Assembly: GCA_003260075.1 (NCBI GenBank)
Contig: QLIY01000243.1
Location: 119,793 to 183,792, forward strand
Direction of reading: 5' to 3'
DNA length: 64,000 nucleotides
DNA from: Phallusia mammillata
Lineage: Eukaryota > Chordata > Ascidiacea > Phlebobranchia > Ascidiidae
Position numbers and translations under genes: made by a program. The notes under the pieces were generated by a model, which searched no databases, had not been told where the DNA came from, and worked only from the letters and a program-made list of their open reading frames with translations. Shown here piece after piece: positions 11,334 through 23,900 of the stretch. Numbering within the stretch: the stretch's first letter is position 1; the number at the start of each line of letters is the position of its first letter.

Positions 11334-14300
11334 CTAAACGGGAGATGACTTTGATTGTGCTTCAGTGGCAGTGGCCAAGGTTGTTCCAAACTTCGTTGAT
11401 TCGCTGTTCGTGTAGTTTGTGGACGAATCTAGGCGACCCTTCTTTGCGGAAGCAGCTGCTTTGGATTTCCTACGCAACAAATATCCATATTACAAGCAAC
11501 TAGTGGCGTCATTTACAGGGACATGCTCAAAGGCATAGCAAAGCAGCACAATACAGTTTATCAAATGATTTTCTTGCCTCTTTGACTGAAGGGGTTGCTG
11601 GTTTCTGGCATTTGCTTTGGCCATGTTCGGGTTTTCGCTTGAGTTGTTTGATTCAAATCTGCTCCTAATTCCTTTCGTTGCGTCACTAAATCCACATACA
11701 AATCAGTGTTAATTGGTTAAATGCTTTTGTACTTTTTTTCTTATGCTTTTTTTGTGTGCATGTAACAAGCATATCTTTCCAAATGTAAAACCTTTACTTG
11801 AAAAAGTAAAAGTTCTAGTCAGTTACATTCTAATTTCATTACTTGTCCCGTTTTTACGTATTGTTGGGTTTGCAAACTGTTTTATTGTTCACGTTTGTTA
11901 TGTTTTGTAAAGAGCTTTTTTGGGCGGCAAACCAAAAATGATTTAGAAGACCAGAACAAATCTATTTTTGAGCTGGAGACAGTGCACACTGTTTCGAGCT
12001 ATGAGGTCTCATTGGTGCAGCTGGTGACATGAGATCGGCCGTATAACCATATTGGCTGGTGCAGCCATCCAACGGCACTACATATTGTTGGAAGTAACAG
12101 GCTTAAAATCAGAAAGTCGACCTGGAACTGAACCCGAACCCGCGAACCAGTTTGAGAGGTTAATTTCATTAAACCCGAACCGAACCCCATATTTTGTTTG
12201 GCGTTGGACCCGAACCGGAACCAAACCAGTAAAAAATGCAGTCTGTTTTATATTTTGTGATTTTTTTTCAAAATAGCACACTGAAGGATACACGAGATAA
12301 CACTTAAAAGGCGTGTCAAAAATTACAGTGCTCGGGCAAATTTTTTTGGAGTTTGATAAGACCAGCCAGATGATGGGTAGAGTTAAATTAAAACAAATAA
12401 AAAATTGAACCGGTTTAAAAACCGCAAACCGGTTCGGACTGGATAATTTGCCCAAACCGGAACAAAACTCGAAAATTTACATTTTTAAAAGCCCGAACCG
12501 AACCCGAACCCTTAAAAACAAAAAAAAAGCCATGTCGAACCTATTCTGTGCGATGCCACAACTGAGCACACCGCAAACTTGCTCACAATGGCCAATCAAC
12601 TGCTTGGGAACCAAAGTGATCTCGGCTCAGTGCGGTAGAACTAAATATCGTAGAATACCGCATGTTACCGCATGCTACGGCACGTGACTGCGTGGTATAC
12701 CACATGTGAACGCATGTTATCACACGGCAGAAACTTGTAAAAGACTTATGAAACTTGTAAAGGACTTACGCCGCGCTGACGCCTGGAGTTTTTTGGGTTG
12801 GGTAAGGGTTTGTAATTAAAATAATCCTAGAATCTGATTTAACTTGCACTTGTTAGGGCTTGTATTCTCACATTTCACACACCATGCAGTATTCTAAACG
12901 GAATGCCATGCGGAAATATATATGGTATTTAGTACCATCCAAGGGACACAGTGCCAATGTAAAAGTCTGCAGCATATCGTTTATTGGCTTGATTTGACAT
13001 AAATATATTTTTGTTGTCTTACAAAACACATGCCGGACATTTTAAGGAAGGGGCTTTCCGTTAATTAACAAACGAGTCACAGTTTCTGTCCACAAATTAA
13101 TTAGGCACAAAAAGGTTAACCTATTTTAGTTTCGAATACATGTCAAATAGGATCCTAATTTGGAACATACAAGGAAAACCAAAAGCCTTCAGTTGTGAGT
13201 AAAGCCACGTTTCAACAAATACTGGTGTTGTCGAATTGAATAAACAGAATAAATCGTGATGTGACACACGTTTACACGGAAATCAACAGATCGATGATGT
13301 TAATGCGGCGTACAAGAAGTGAAATATTTTTTGTTTTGTGCCAAGGTCGGGTCAGTCGAAAATGCGTGATCAGTTTCAGAAGTAGGCTATCAACAATACA
13401 TGGTTTCAAGCAGGGTTAATTTCAAAACGGGTCATATGATTGTAAAAACACAGTGTTTTGAACCCGATTTCTGTGGTTCGAAACCATACATGATCAGTTT
13501 AAATTTATCTGTCGTTTGACCAACTCATACAGACAATCTGGTAGTAGACTACTTACTTGAAACGGGTACCAAAGTTGCCGCCTAGGATGGTGTACAAATA
13601 AGGGTTACAAGCCGAACTCATGTAAGCCATTAGTGATCCAGCCACCGACAGATTTCTGCATATGTAAGCCTAAAAAATGTTGCATGACATTATTTAAATC
13701 CAACATCACTGTTTATTTACATTGTTTATGAGAACACGTGATAACCGTTCTAAAGCTTGGGTGCTGATACACAGTTATCTTTAAAGTCAGTTTTGCAGAT
13801 TCTGCCCTGCGTTCAGGCCTCAAATTTGGGAGAGACTTTCAAATAAACTCGTTAGCATAAAATTGACTGGAATTATATAAATATGTTACAAAAAATTGTG
13901 GTAGGTCACCTTTTGCCTGTATTAAAAGCTGACGTTTGTTTTCAATGCAGAGTATACACATAACGCAAGAAATTACCTTTTCTTGTGGAAGGTCGATTCC
14001 AATTATTTTTGCCAGGTGGCTGATATGAAACGGCATCCACAAAATAACGAAGCAGGTTACTAGGGCGGCACACATGATGGTCACTCTTTTACGGTTTTTC
14101 TGAGCTCTGGTTGCTGCTTTCGAATTCGCCTGACCGGGTTCAGATGAACCTGGTGTATTGGTTTGCGACAAGCGCGCAATTATAAGTCCGTAACAGACCA
14201 TCATCACCTGATGAACCAGAGTCGTATTCAAACCAATGTTAAAATGTCATGTGAACATAACAGAAATAAACGAAAATTTGTTTTTTTCTGAGGCAAAGAC

Positions 14301-17300
14301 GGAATATCGTTTTTTTGTGTGCATGAAAGTTTATTTTAAAATGCAACCTTAATGTGTCTCACAATTTTATCAAAAGTATATTCTGGAAAACAAAGTAACA
14401 AATTAGAACAAAAGTTTCGGTTCATACGTCAATCGCAAATGGCCTCGCGGTAAGGGGTTTGTTTATTTTTATTCCACGTTACTTAATTTCTTGAACCAAT
14501 GGACTTCAACATGTGGTACCTAATTAACGTTATCCATCAAACGAATATTAACCATCAAATATTCTTTGAAATCTTACCATGATGGGAAGAACGTACATGG
14601 CCGCAAAATTAAATAACACTAGTATTTTCCATCCAATAGAAGTGTTGGCGTATGAACATTCTGGAGGTAACATCTTTTGTGGAAAAACAACGTTTGCTTG
14701 TTGCGTTGTAGTTGTTGATGCTGCTGTTGCTATCGTTGCTACCACGTCTTGTGTTAAATTTGCTACAATTGCAACAAGTATTAATATGTGTAAGAATATG
14801 GTCAGAGTTTTTATAATATCGACCTTTGCAAGCAACTACAACGATTAAACTTCACGTAATTATTCTTTGTGGGTAACTTAAGAAAATATATGATACGTGT
14901 TGGCGTAACAGAACCAAATTGTTTTAATACTTTTAGTACAGTCTTCGTTTCAACGTCTATTTGATTCGTCGTTTCGTATTATAAGACACGAGTGGTGGCT
15001 TAATATTGCATGACAACTTTGATTTGTACCTTCATGATCCAACTGCTCGTAAAATGATTGGTGTCCATCTAATCCGGGGAAGTTAAAAGATCCAAAATCA
15101 AAGCCTTCAAAAATATTTGTATCCAAAGTGGTGTTGCTCTGTTCAGGAGAATTTGCTGTGTTGTTTGTTATTGAATTGCTCGTATTGGGAATACCACCTT
15201 TAAGCAACTGCTCCAAGTACTTGTTCAAGGAATCACTGGGTACACTGGAAAATACGCGAGTTGTTTGAGGTACATCGTAATAGAATAACACAATGTGAAA
15301 ATGCACCGCATAAGAGTCAGAAAGAAAGAAAAGAAAAAAGAAGGTAATCTGTCCAGTCCGCTGTAGTATGAAAGCACACGATAACGGTAGTGAGAGAGGC
15401 CGCTACAGGAGTATTAAATATGTACACCTTTATGCATTCAAAATGAATTATTTCATCGCGTTGAATTTGGCACATCGTGGAATATAACTTACATGCAATG
15501 TTCTGTCCCGCCTTCGCTTGGCTTCAATAGTTCTTCGCAAAGTTTAAGGTTATTGCCTAAACCTTGATTAATGCAATCCTGGGTAATGTTGGTGCTTACT
15601 GGGTGTGGCGAGGGAAAAACGTAGCTGTAGGCCATATATAAAAAAACATCATCTTGTTAAATGAGCTTTATGATCACAGTACAGAACTACATAAGCCGTG
15701 TGCAACAAACCTGCAGCTGCATTGTGGAAACGTTCCAACTATTGCGCTGTACAGCATTTCCGGGATGCACATACACAAACAGACGATCCATACACAAGTA
15801 CTGACGATGATTGCAACTTTCATCTTCCGTAGACGCCGAACAACGTCAGAAAACATATGGCACACGGCCAGGTACCGATCAATGCTCATGATCTGCGTTA
15901 GAGCACGATAGTTTATTTTCGATCTTGCCTTTGGGGTTTATTGCGTCAACTGTCATCTTAGATTGCAAATTAAAATCGAAACTTGACGCAAGACTTGTGG
16001 TGTAACTGATTTGGGGAGGAAACCAAATGTCCATATTTGTTTAAATTAACCCGTACTTATACAAAGTCTCCGTGGAAGAACATATATCACCAGAAAGTTA
16101 AATGAACCCTGTACAAATTCCAAAAGACACCGAAATTGGGAGTAGCCTATTTAGAGTACATTGCCTTTGAGGCAAATGTGAATTTTAAATTAAAGTTTCG
16201 TTATGAAGATGCACATATGGAAAGAGAATTGAGGTCGGACGCATTGTCAGTTACCCTAGTTTACTTCACTTGCAACCGCTTTATATTTAGTTCTGCACTA
16301 AAAAAAGCAAATAACAACCTTACCATGAGAAATGTGATGGACGCATAGTAGTTTAGAAACAAAGCGGTTTCCTTGGCCTTACACATCCATTCCGGAAAAA
16401 TCCATCGCAAATTAATGTCTTCTGATACTTTAAACGGCAAAGATATAAGAAAGAGGGTATCTGCTATCGCCAGTTGCAGGACGTACCTGCCAAAAATAAA
16501 ACAAAAAGGTGATGATTTAAAGCCTGTTAAATGGCTTGTTTCCATTTTGGGTGTTTTGGGTGATGTTCACACTTTACGAAGATGCGATTCAAGCACCGTG
16601 TTCCGCGTATTTGAGCATTTAACGACATAATTTAACAACTAAGGGTTGAAACAATTAACGAAATAATTGATAAATCACAAAAAATCAGTAGGCATTTTTT
16701 TCTATAACCGACATTCGAAGCATTGGTAATGTCGGGTTTAGCCGGTAAAAAATAGTTTCAGATTTCTAAACCAACTCACCCTCTGTTTATTTACGTTTAC
16801 TTACCAATGCGTGACGTCTTTTTTGAATTCACGCAGCTTAAATATGACAAAAATAACGATAGCGTTTCCCCAAGTACCGATCGCGCAAACCACGATAGAC
16901 ATCACCACTTTTGCCCAGTTCACCTGTTCCACGGGTGCTGCAAAAATTGTAATTTTAATTGAGTTAAGTCGTTATCCTTTAAATATGTCCCAAATATATA
17001 CCATGAGAAACTCTCAATTGTGATAATTGTTCTCCAATATTATTTTGAAAAACTAGTGTTACCTTTAATTCTAAAACAAAAGAGGGTGTTTTTTGTCATA
17101 ACAAGCAACATAAAAAATGTAGTACTTTGCTAAACTCATGGTTATTGTGATACTAACTTACTCCATTTGGGGCCTTTTACGATCTATTGAAAAAAGGTAA
17201 AACCGAAATTTTGAACCGAGATACCGTAAAAAAATTAAAAATTTTCATAATTTACAACTATTTTTGTTTTTCATGTCCAAAAGTGATTAAAAACAATTAA

Positions 17301-17650
17301 AAAGAATGGATTTTTAAGTCTGTTAAAGAAGAAAAACGTTACAGAATGGGTGCCTTTACAAACAGGTTAGCAACAACTAAGCTAATACTTTCTCATCCTG
17401 TATTTTTGTAGTAGGGTACTTCAAAGTGAATAAAACGTAAATTTGTTACGTTTGTGAAAGACAAGAAATTTACATAGTAAGCCCTTTACAAAAAGTTTGG
17501 GAACAATTGTACTAATCCTTTCTTATCGCCCATATTTTTTGTTTTTTTCAAAAAACACACCAATATACCTTGTAGTGGTGGAAGCACAGTACCACCGGCA
17601 TTTCCATTGAGCTGATTTGTAATCTCTAAATCGAAGACGTTCAATGCCAT
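11334..17650 (-). CDS. Rhodopsin-class (class A) peptide GPCR with long extracellular loop 2
   Basis: Eleven exons: 17650-17569, 16937-16805, 16486-16324, 15892-15711, 15624-15493, 15244-15030, 14660-14578, 14207-13977, 13669-13557, 11685-11578, 11469-11334. They total 1,578 nt, 525 residues plus stop. TM1 contains GTWGNAIVIFVIF; TM2 has LAIADTLFLISLPF; ECL1 has W-x-FPEWMCK; the DRY motif lies in MSIDRYLAV (D131); TM6 is VTCFVILWMPFHISHL; TM7 has SACNPYLYTIL (NPxxY at 429-433). ECL2 spans about residues 177-311 and is Asn/Ser/Gly-rich with several N-glycosylation sequons. The TM core resembles somatostatin/opioid/allatostatin-C and chemokine-type receptors. A very long ECL2 is also a feature of the C3a anaphylatoxin receptor. 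The ligand cannot be assigned. The intron before the last exon uses a GC donor (AG|GCAAGA). Confidence 0.9.
12110..12515. repeat. Dispersed GAACCCGAACC-rich repeat in GPCR 1 intron
   Basis: Both ends of this intronic stretch are full of ACCCGAACC / AACCGGTTCGG motifs (near 12130-12225 and 12410-12515) around an AT-rich centre. It resembles in style the small hAT element at 28903-29271, which also carries CCCGAACCC blocks. I could not fix terminal repeats or a target-site duplication here, so class and borders are uncertain. Confidence 0.4.
17340..17560. repeat. Two diverged tandem units of about 132 bp
   Basis: CTTTACAAACAGGTTAGCAACAACTAAGCTAATACTTTCTCATC at about 17350 is matched by a diverged copy at about 17482 (CTTTACAAAAAGTTTGGGAACAATTGTACTAATCC). 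They lie in intron 1 of the minus-strand GPCR. No transposon ends were seen. Confidence 0.4.
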
Positions 17651-20600
17651 AATGTTCAAAAACTTTAAAATTCGCTTTTAGATTGTCTGCGCACTCTCAC
17701 TGTCAAACTGCTCTTATGGTAGGACTTTTTACCAAACTATCTTATTTATAATGCTTGACGGACGAAATGCCCCGAAACTGGCCTGTGGGGTTTTTGGGGG
17801 ACCCAGTCTTAGTGACGTAATTTCATCTACGCTAAGTGTTGCAATTTAGCAGTGTAATGTCTGGACCATACGCATTGCACGCGCTATTAAGTATGTGTCA
17901 AAACAGGGGCTGCATGTAAAGTGCATTGGGCTATATGGTGCAAATTTTCAAGAGTTATGGCATGACTCACCAAAACGCCACACTATAGTTACATGAGATT
18001 TCCTATAGCGTGCAATGTGTTAAATTTTCTTCTCATCAATTAACATATTATTTCATTTCATGTTTGTTTGTGTTTTAGAAAGAATTATTTTCAGGAGTTT
18101 TACCAAATTTACACTGTTGGGAAATCAACTGATTTTGGTGAAAATACAAAAAACATTGTTTTGTTTTATGTGGTGAAACGTATCAATAGGTGCGGAGTAC
18201 ATTCTCTGCATTACAATCTTAACGCAAAACTATGGTATTCACATTTACATATAGTCTGACAAATAAAACAAAACACAGGAAAAGCCAGTCGCAAATTTGG
18301 GATCCAGTCTGACCGCACCACGCCCTATGATTGATCTTTCACATATATGGCTTTCTCGTCAAACACCAACAACACCGTACTTTTATATTTGATTTACCAT
18401 GTGCACGTAATTTGGGTGTGCTGTTTTTTGTCTTTATTTATTTACATTTAAAAAAGTTTGCCTTGACATTTATTAAAAATAAATTGGGATGTATTTTCAG
18501 CAGTGTATGACTATTAAAAACGGTCTCAAAATTTAGATAAATTTGATATTTTCTTTTTTTGTAGGTTGCAGATAAACAAAAATTGTAGATAAAAGCTGAG
18601 TTTTGTTAAGCTTATAGTGTAATGTTTTCACAGTACCATGCTTACGTACAACCGTTGTTTAGCTTATTTTAATATTAAGACTACAGAGTCTTCCAAGAGA
18701 GAGTTGTTTTAAATTCTTGCATTTATGTATATCTAATAAATTTTATCGCTAAAATATACATATTAAAAAACGTTACATATACATCCGGAAATAAGCCATG
18801 ATTGAAATTTTAGAGAACTTTTTCAGTCACGCCACGCTTATATCTTCATGACGTAATAACGTTGTTGGTCATCGCATAACATTTTTCTGCATCATGACTA
18901 GCATATTGATTTAACTTCCGATGATGCGAAACTATGTGGTTTTTCAAAAAAATGATAAAGTGACATTTTCTGATCAAGTCAATTCAAATTTATTTGCAAT
19001 GTCACTTCATCACATTGTCATGGTTAAACAGTTGCGAAGAACAGCAAGAACATCGACAAAAACATTATCAAGGCAACTTCCTGTTATTTGAATGCTTCTT
19101 GAGTTCTGTGTTCTGGGTATGTTGCAGCAAAGTTGTACAATTTAGAAGTTGAAACTTTTTGACAACAACCCTATAATGGGGCACGTTGAACACAGATTTG
19201 TTTTAAAGTTTCGCGATGTGTAAAAAGACATAGGCTCCCGTCATTCACATAACGTTTTATCAGAGCTTGTCGCTCTTAACATGCATTGGGCCAGTGCGTA
19301 CGTATCTTAATTCTCATCACATTTTTATGACATCGGAAATTTTTGTCGGAATAATTTCGACCCTAAGAATATGGGTCATTGTCTTAAGCAGTGCAATCCA
19401 CGGTTTTGTTATTTTGCTTTACCCTTTAGAACGAGAATATGGGTCAGTATAAAAACACTGCAAAGAAACTATGCTTTCGGTCCCTGTCACATTAGGAACT
19501 GGACACCTACATTTGGAACGGCAGGATACAGTATACTGTTTCTTTAGGGACAACATACAAAACAATGTGATCAGTGCAAAAGTAAAGACATTTCGAAATG
19601 TCAAAAGACACGCCAAACTTTATCAACATCCGATATGGGCATGCCTTATCTACATTTCTTGTAACCCTAGAACACCATGTAGATTAGACGTACTTGGTCC
19701 ATACAAGCTTAAACAGTGTACAAGACATTTCAAATACATATGTCTGTTTCGTGTTTGCGGATGTGTTGTATTCACATCAATGTTATCGCAATTTGACATT
19801 ATAAAAATATCCGACAATCAGTTTACCAACATAAGATTGTATGGGTTGGGTAAATACAAACATTTGGCAGAAAACGAATACCTCTTTTTGGTTTTATACC
19901 AAGTCGGTATAAATTGCGAAAGAAGCTATAGTGCGAGTGTTTTAAATCAGCGAAAGTTTGTAATTTTCAGAAGTAGTAAATAGTTATTTTTTTAATACAT
20001 TTTTGCTAAATGGTGGCTTGTGAATGAGTCAGCTTTATTTCAAACAATTCTAGAAATGAAACAACCCGCAACCGTTTAATCGGCTTTGTATAGCACACAC
20101 TTCCAATGTGTCTGTCTCAACATTCTTGTTGTTCTGCCCAATAAATCAATGTTCCACAAACTGTCGCATTAAAACAGCACAAACACGTACGTGTTATCAG
20201 ACCCCGCCCGTTTTGTGCGTTATCGGCGCAAAGCCCTTTGCTTCAACACGCCTAAAGTCCGTTAAGCTAAAGCTCCCAGGCATCCCAGACGAAAAAAGGG
20301 ATTTACGACAAAAACAGGTGTTTACGGCGGCTCATAGGACAAAGCGTGATGGAGGCAGCGAGGGCGGGTTTAACGCAGATGCGGCAAATACCACAGGCCG
20401 TAGCTTGATTAAACACCGACCTGTACTGATGAAAACAACAGAGATTGTAGAAATGTCTGCAATAAAACGTAGTCAATATATAGAAGATTTTTTTTGGCAA
20501 TTTTGCTTTTGATCAAGCTACGACCGGAGTTTAACAGTTGCAGTTGTGTTCATATGTGTAGTTAATGCGTATAACGTTTGGCTGCTGATAATTTCGGCAC

Positions 20601-20994
20601 TAATATAGTTTTTGTTTGATTGTTGGTCTTTGAGGTAATTTAAAACGAAATATATTTTTGAAACATATAACTATGCTTTGTTATGCGTTTAAATTGTGGC
20701 TTTTGTGATGCCGTAATGCAAAATATCTCAAATGAGCCTAGTATGCAATTATTGACATTTTCTGTACGAACAAAAAGACTAATATAAACATTTCCTTTAG
20801 TTACCCGCGTATGCTATCATCTCCGTATAGACACAGATGTAAGTGAAGTAGTGTTTAGGTCTGTAGCGCAACGCCGGACCTTTAATGGCAGCTATTAACT
20901 TTTATTTACCCCTCTTACACAGGTCGACCCTTATGTAAAATTTGGGTGTATAAGGCAAAGGGAAACGGCTTTGTAGCGAAACAGTTCCCAGAGC
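17651..20994. other. Divergent intergenic region between the two GPCR genes
   Basis: The two receptor genes start here in opposite directions, so the stretch should contain both promoters. Frames at 19471-19983 (plus, 170 codons) and 20108-20512 (plus, 134 codons) are the longest. Neither shows a domain, signal peptide or TM pattern, so I do not call them genes. A dispersed repeat occupies about 18955-19080 (see separate entry). Confidence 0.45.
18955..19080 (+). repeat. Dispersed repeat, copy 1
   Basis: The segment with CAATGTCACTTCATCACATTGTCATGGTTAAACAG...AACAGCAAGAACATCGACAAAAACAT is matched in the same orientation inside GPCR 2 intron 2 (about 22035-22160: AGTCACTTCGTCATCACATTG...AACAGCAAGAACACCGAAAAAAACAT). 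Identity is moderate, which suggests an old interspersed element. Borders are unclear. Confidence 0.5.
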
Positions 20995-23900
20995 ATGACA
21001 AAGACCGACATGGAGGACTACGGAATTTTAAATCAGCTTTATAATATATCAGCTGTGGGGAATTACTCAAACTCACACTATCCACAATCTGTTTTGAGCA
21101 ACCTGGTCTTGCCTTGCATATTCTATGCGGTATTTTTAGTCGGCATTATTGGAAATACGCTTGTCGTGTACATTATGAATCGGCTGGTGAGTAGACCATG
21201 TGTTTGGGATAAGTGTCAAGCCAAAATGCTATGTAACGTTTTAACATCACCAATTGAATGCACAAGGTTTAATTTTCGGAGGCAAAAATTTTCAAGGAAA
21301 AACACAAATTTTCTTGGCCATGTTTTTCTGTTTTCTATTATTACCTCAACATTCCTATACAATATTTGACACCCTGTTGTTCTTGACATTGAGTGTTGTT
21401 CTTGTCTTGCATTCACGTGCCCAGAGGTTGCGTGAATTAACCACTCAGGTGTTCAACGCTTATTAGGGCAAATATGTGCATTATGTGCTTAAGCAATGTT
21501 GTGGATCGATTACAAATATAACATGTTATCAAACGTTTCCTTGTAGAAAGCATTGTAATATGAGTTTGCTGTATACATGAGTTTTACTATAGTAAAATAT
21601 GAGTTTTACCATAGTAAAACCAATTTTGCGTTTTACTGTTCCCATGTTAACTATTGCAGTGGATTTCAAATTAGATGAACTTATGTGTCATTTTATTATG
21701 TAAACTGTGATCAAAGCACGTGCCGTGTGTTAAAATGCGGCCTAACACTATCATAAACGTCCGTCAATTTACGACACCTCAGATTGCTGGAAACTATAAA
21801 ATTCTGTGCAAACTTACGCTAACGGTTGAGCGACCGCGGAGACAGTCTCATAGCCTTCCTGAGTTATTCCACGAAGCGCCTTCTCACATCAATTGACTCA
21901 AATTTCTTGTGCAGAATGGACCGAGGAAAATTGCCGATTTGTTCGTCGTTAACCTGGCGATAGCGGACTTGATTTTCCTCAGCACGATGCCGTTTTGGGC
22001 GACAGTGTTTCTACTGCAAACGAGGTCGGTGCTCAAAGACAAAGTCAAATTTAGTTGCATAGTCACTTCGTCATCACATTGTTTTCCGTTGTTAAACTTT
22101 TTCGTAAACAGCAAGAACACCGAAAAAAACATGGTTTATCAACTCAAGTGTCCTGGAAAAACATGGTGGCTCACCGCCACTCCCTTTTTAACTCTGATAC
22201 AGGGATACAAAGTTGAAATTTTTAGGGATGAATGTTTAATGGACATAAATAGCTATTCATGGTCAACGTCAACGTAAAATGCGACAGTCGTCGCCGGCAT
22301 TTTTCATTGAAAGTGTACAATTTTCTGGATTTCTTGGAGCTAGTGTCCCCTCTTGTCCGTATGTCCCGGCGCTCATAAATGCAATTCGTTTAACTTCGCC
22401 CGAAGTCCTGGAACCGTTTGCCACCAAGAATGCTTGTTAAAGAAAGGTTATGACAACAAATATGCGCTCGCTTATGAAAGTCGTTAAAACGGTAGTTTCT
22501 CCAATGTTTACGATCCAGTAAAACCAAAATCTTGCGTCTCAGTAATAAATAAACAAAAGTGAAATCATAACTGACCCAGTTGTGCTTTTCAGATGGATTT
22601 TTGGACAAGTCTTTTGTAAAGTTGCCAGCTTTTTTTCTTTGTTCTCGGCTTACGGAAGCGTATTTTTTCTTACCATAATGGCCATAGATCGTCTCGGAGT
22701 TGTGGTCTTCTACAAAAGTTACAACAGTCGACGGTAAGAAGATATTGTCGTTATTGTAGATAACGATTAGAGAGCATTAACAAATGAGATTTGAGCTTAT
22801 GTAACTCGAACTCTTTCATCACTTAAAATGCCGAACAAATTGCAAATATGTCAAGTCTCTTTTTCTCCCAAAACACGGGAATCATTGTCACGAAAACACA
22901 AACATTATGTATTAAATAATTCAGTCAAACCAGATGGTAAAGTGTGTACCAATCCCAGGTACAATGGGTTCAATAATTTTTAGGCACTTGAAATCAAGCC
23001 AGCATTACATGGTTGATTTCATTGCATTGTGTGTTTAATCTGTTTCCAGGTAGATCGGTATAAAAGAATATGTTTTCTAGGAAGCGCAATAACTATTTAT
23101 AAACCAATAAATGACCTTCATGTCATTGCTCTCTGCAAACAGGGTCGTCGCAATATCTCCGCGTCTCGTTTATATTTGAACAAGATATCGCGTTTGCGCT
23201 TGACTACCTTAACCGCTGAAGCGTTGGACCTCAAATACATAAACCAGTTTGTCATTTAACCACTGTATAAACAAAATAGTATTACGTAAGAAGCGCAGAT
23301 TTATAAGACTTGACTTGTTGATATTCTGATTTAAATTGACGAGGGCGCTTAAGTTGAAACTAAGTGACACCTTGGCCAGCGACAGGTTTGCACGACCGAG
23401 TCTATTGTTTTCCTGGAAGATTGTCCTTTGGGGAAAAGTTAAAAACTAATTACGTGGCTTTAAACGTCAAATTATAAAACTGCTTTGCTTTTAAAAACCA
23501 AGGTTAAATCGTCATTTCACCCCAACAGACGCGCAACGATAATAAGCGAAAAAGAAAATATAGTAAAAGGGTCTTGGGTAATCTTTAAGTACTATTAAAT
23601 TATACAAGATACTGAGTGCAAGAAGATCTCTACAGTGCTGTTTTAGTTTACTTATGACAACTGTTGGTGTGCATATAAATGTCAACACTAAATGTAATCA
23701 TGATATCAAAATGCAATAAAATTGCAATGGTTGGTTTCAAAAACGCCAGTTTAATTTAAAACACAATCTGACAAATCGGTAACTTAGCCGTAATTTTGTC
23801 ACTGCAGTGTGCAAACGTTGCTTTTACAATAACAAGCATTGTTGTTCTCGAATCGCTGCACAAAACAGCAATGACATTTTTCCGCTTTTTGTTCAGGTCA

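Noticed and set aside
19471-19983. 170-codon plus-strand frame, longest unspliced ORF in the inter-GPCR spacer
   Set aside because: No domain, signal peptide, TM pattern or good start context. AT-rich DNA of this length gives such frames by chance.
20108-20512. 134-codon plus-strand frame just upstream of GPCR 2
   Set aside because: Considered as a 5' exon, but the receptor already has a complete N-terminus at 20995 and no splice donor joins in phase.
21909-22277. Long extension of GPCR 2 exon 2 past residue about 101
   Set aside because: It reads out of the TM2 end into a dispersed repeat. Splicing at AG|GTCGGT restores WIFGQVFCK in phase.
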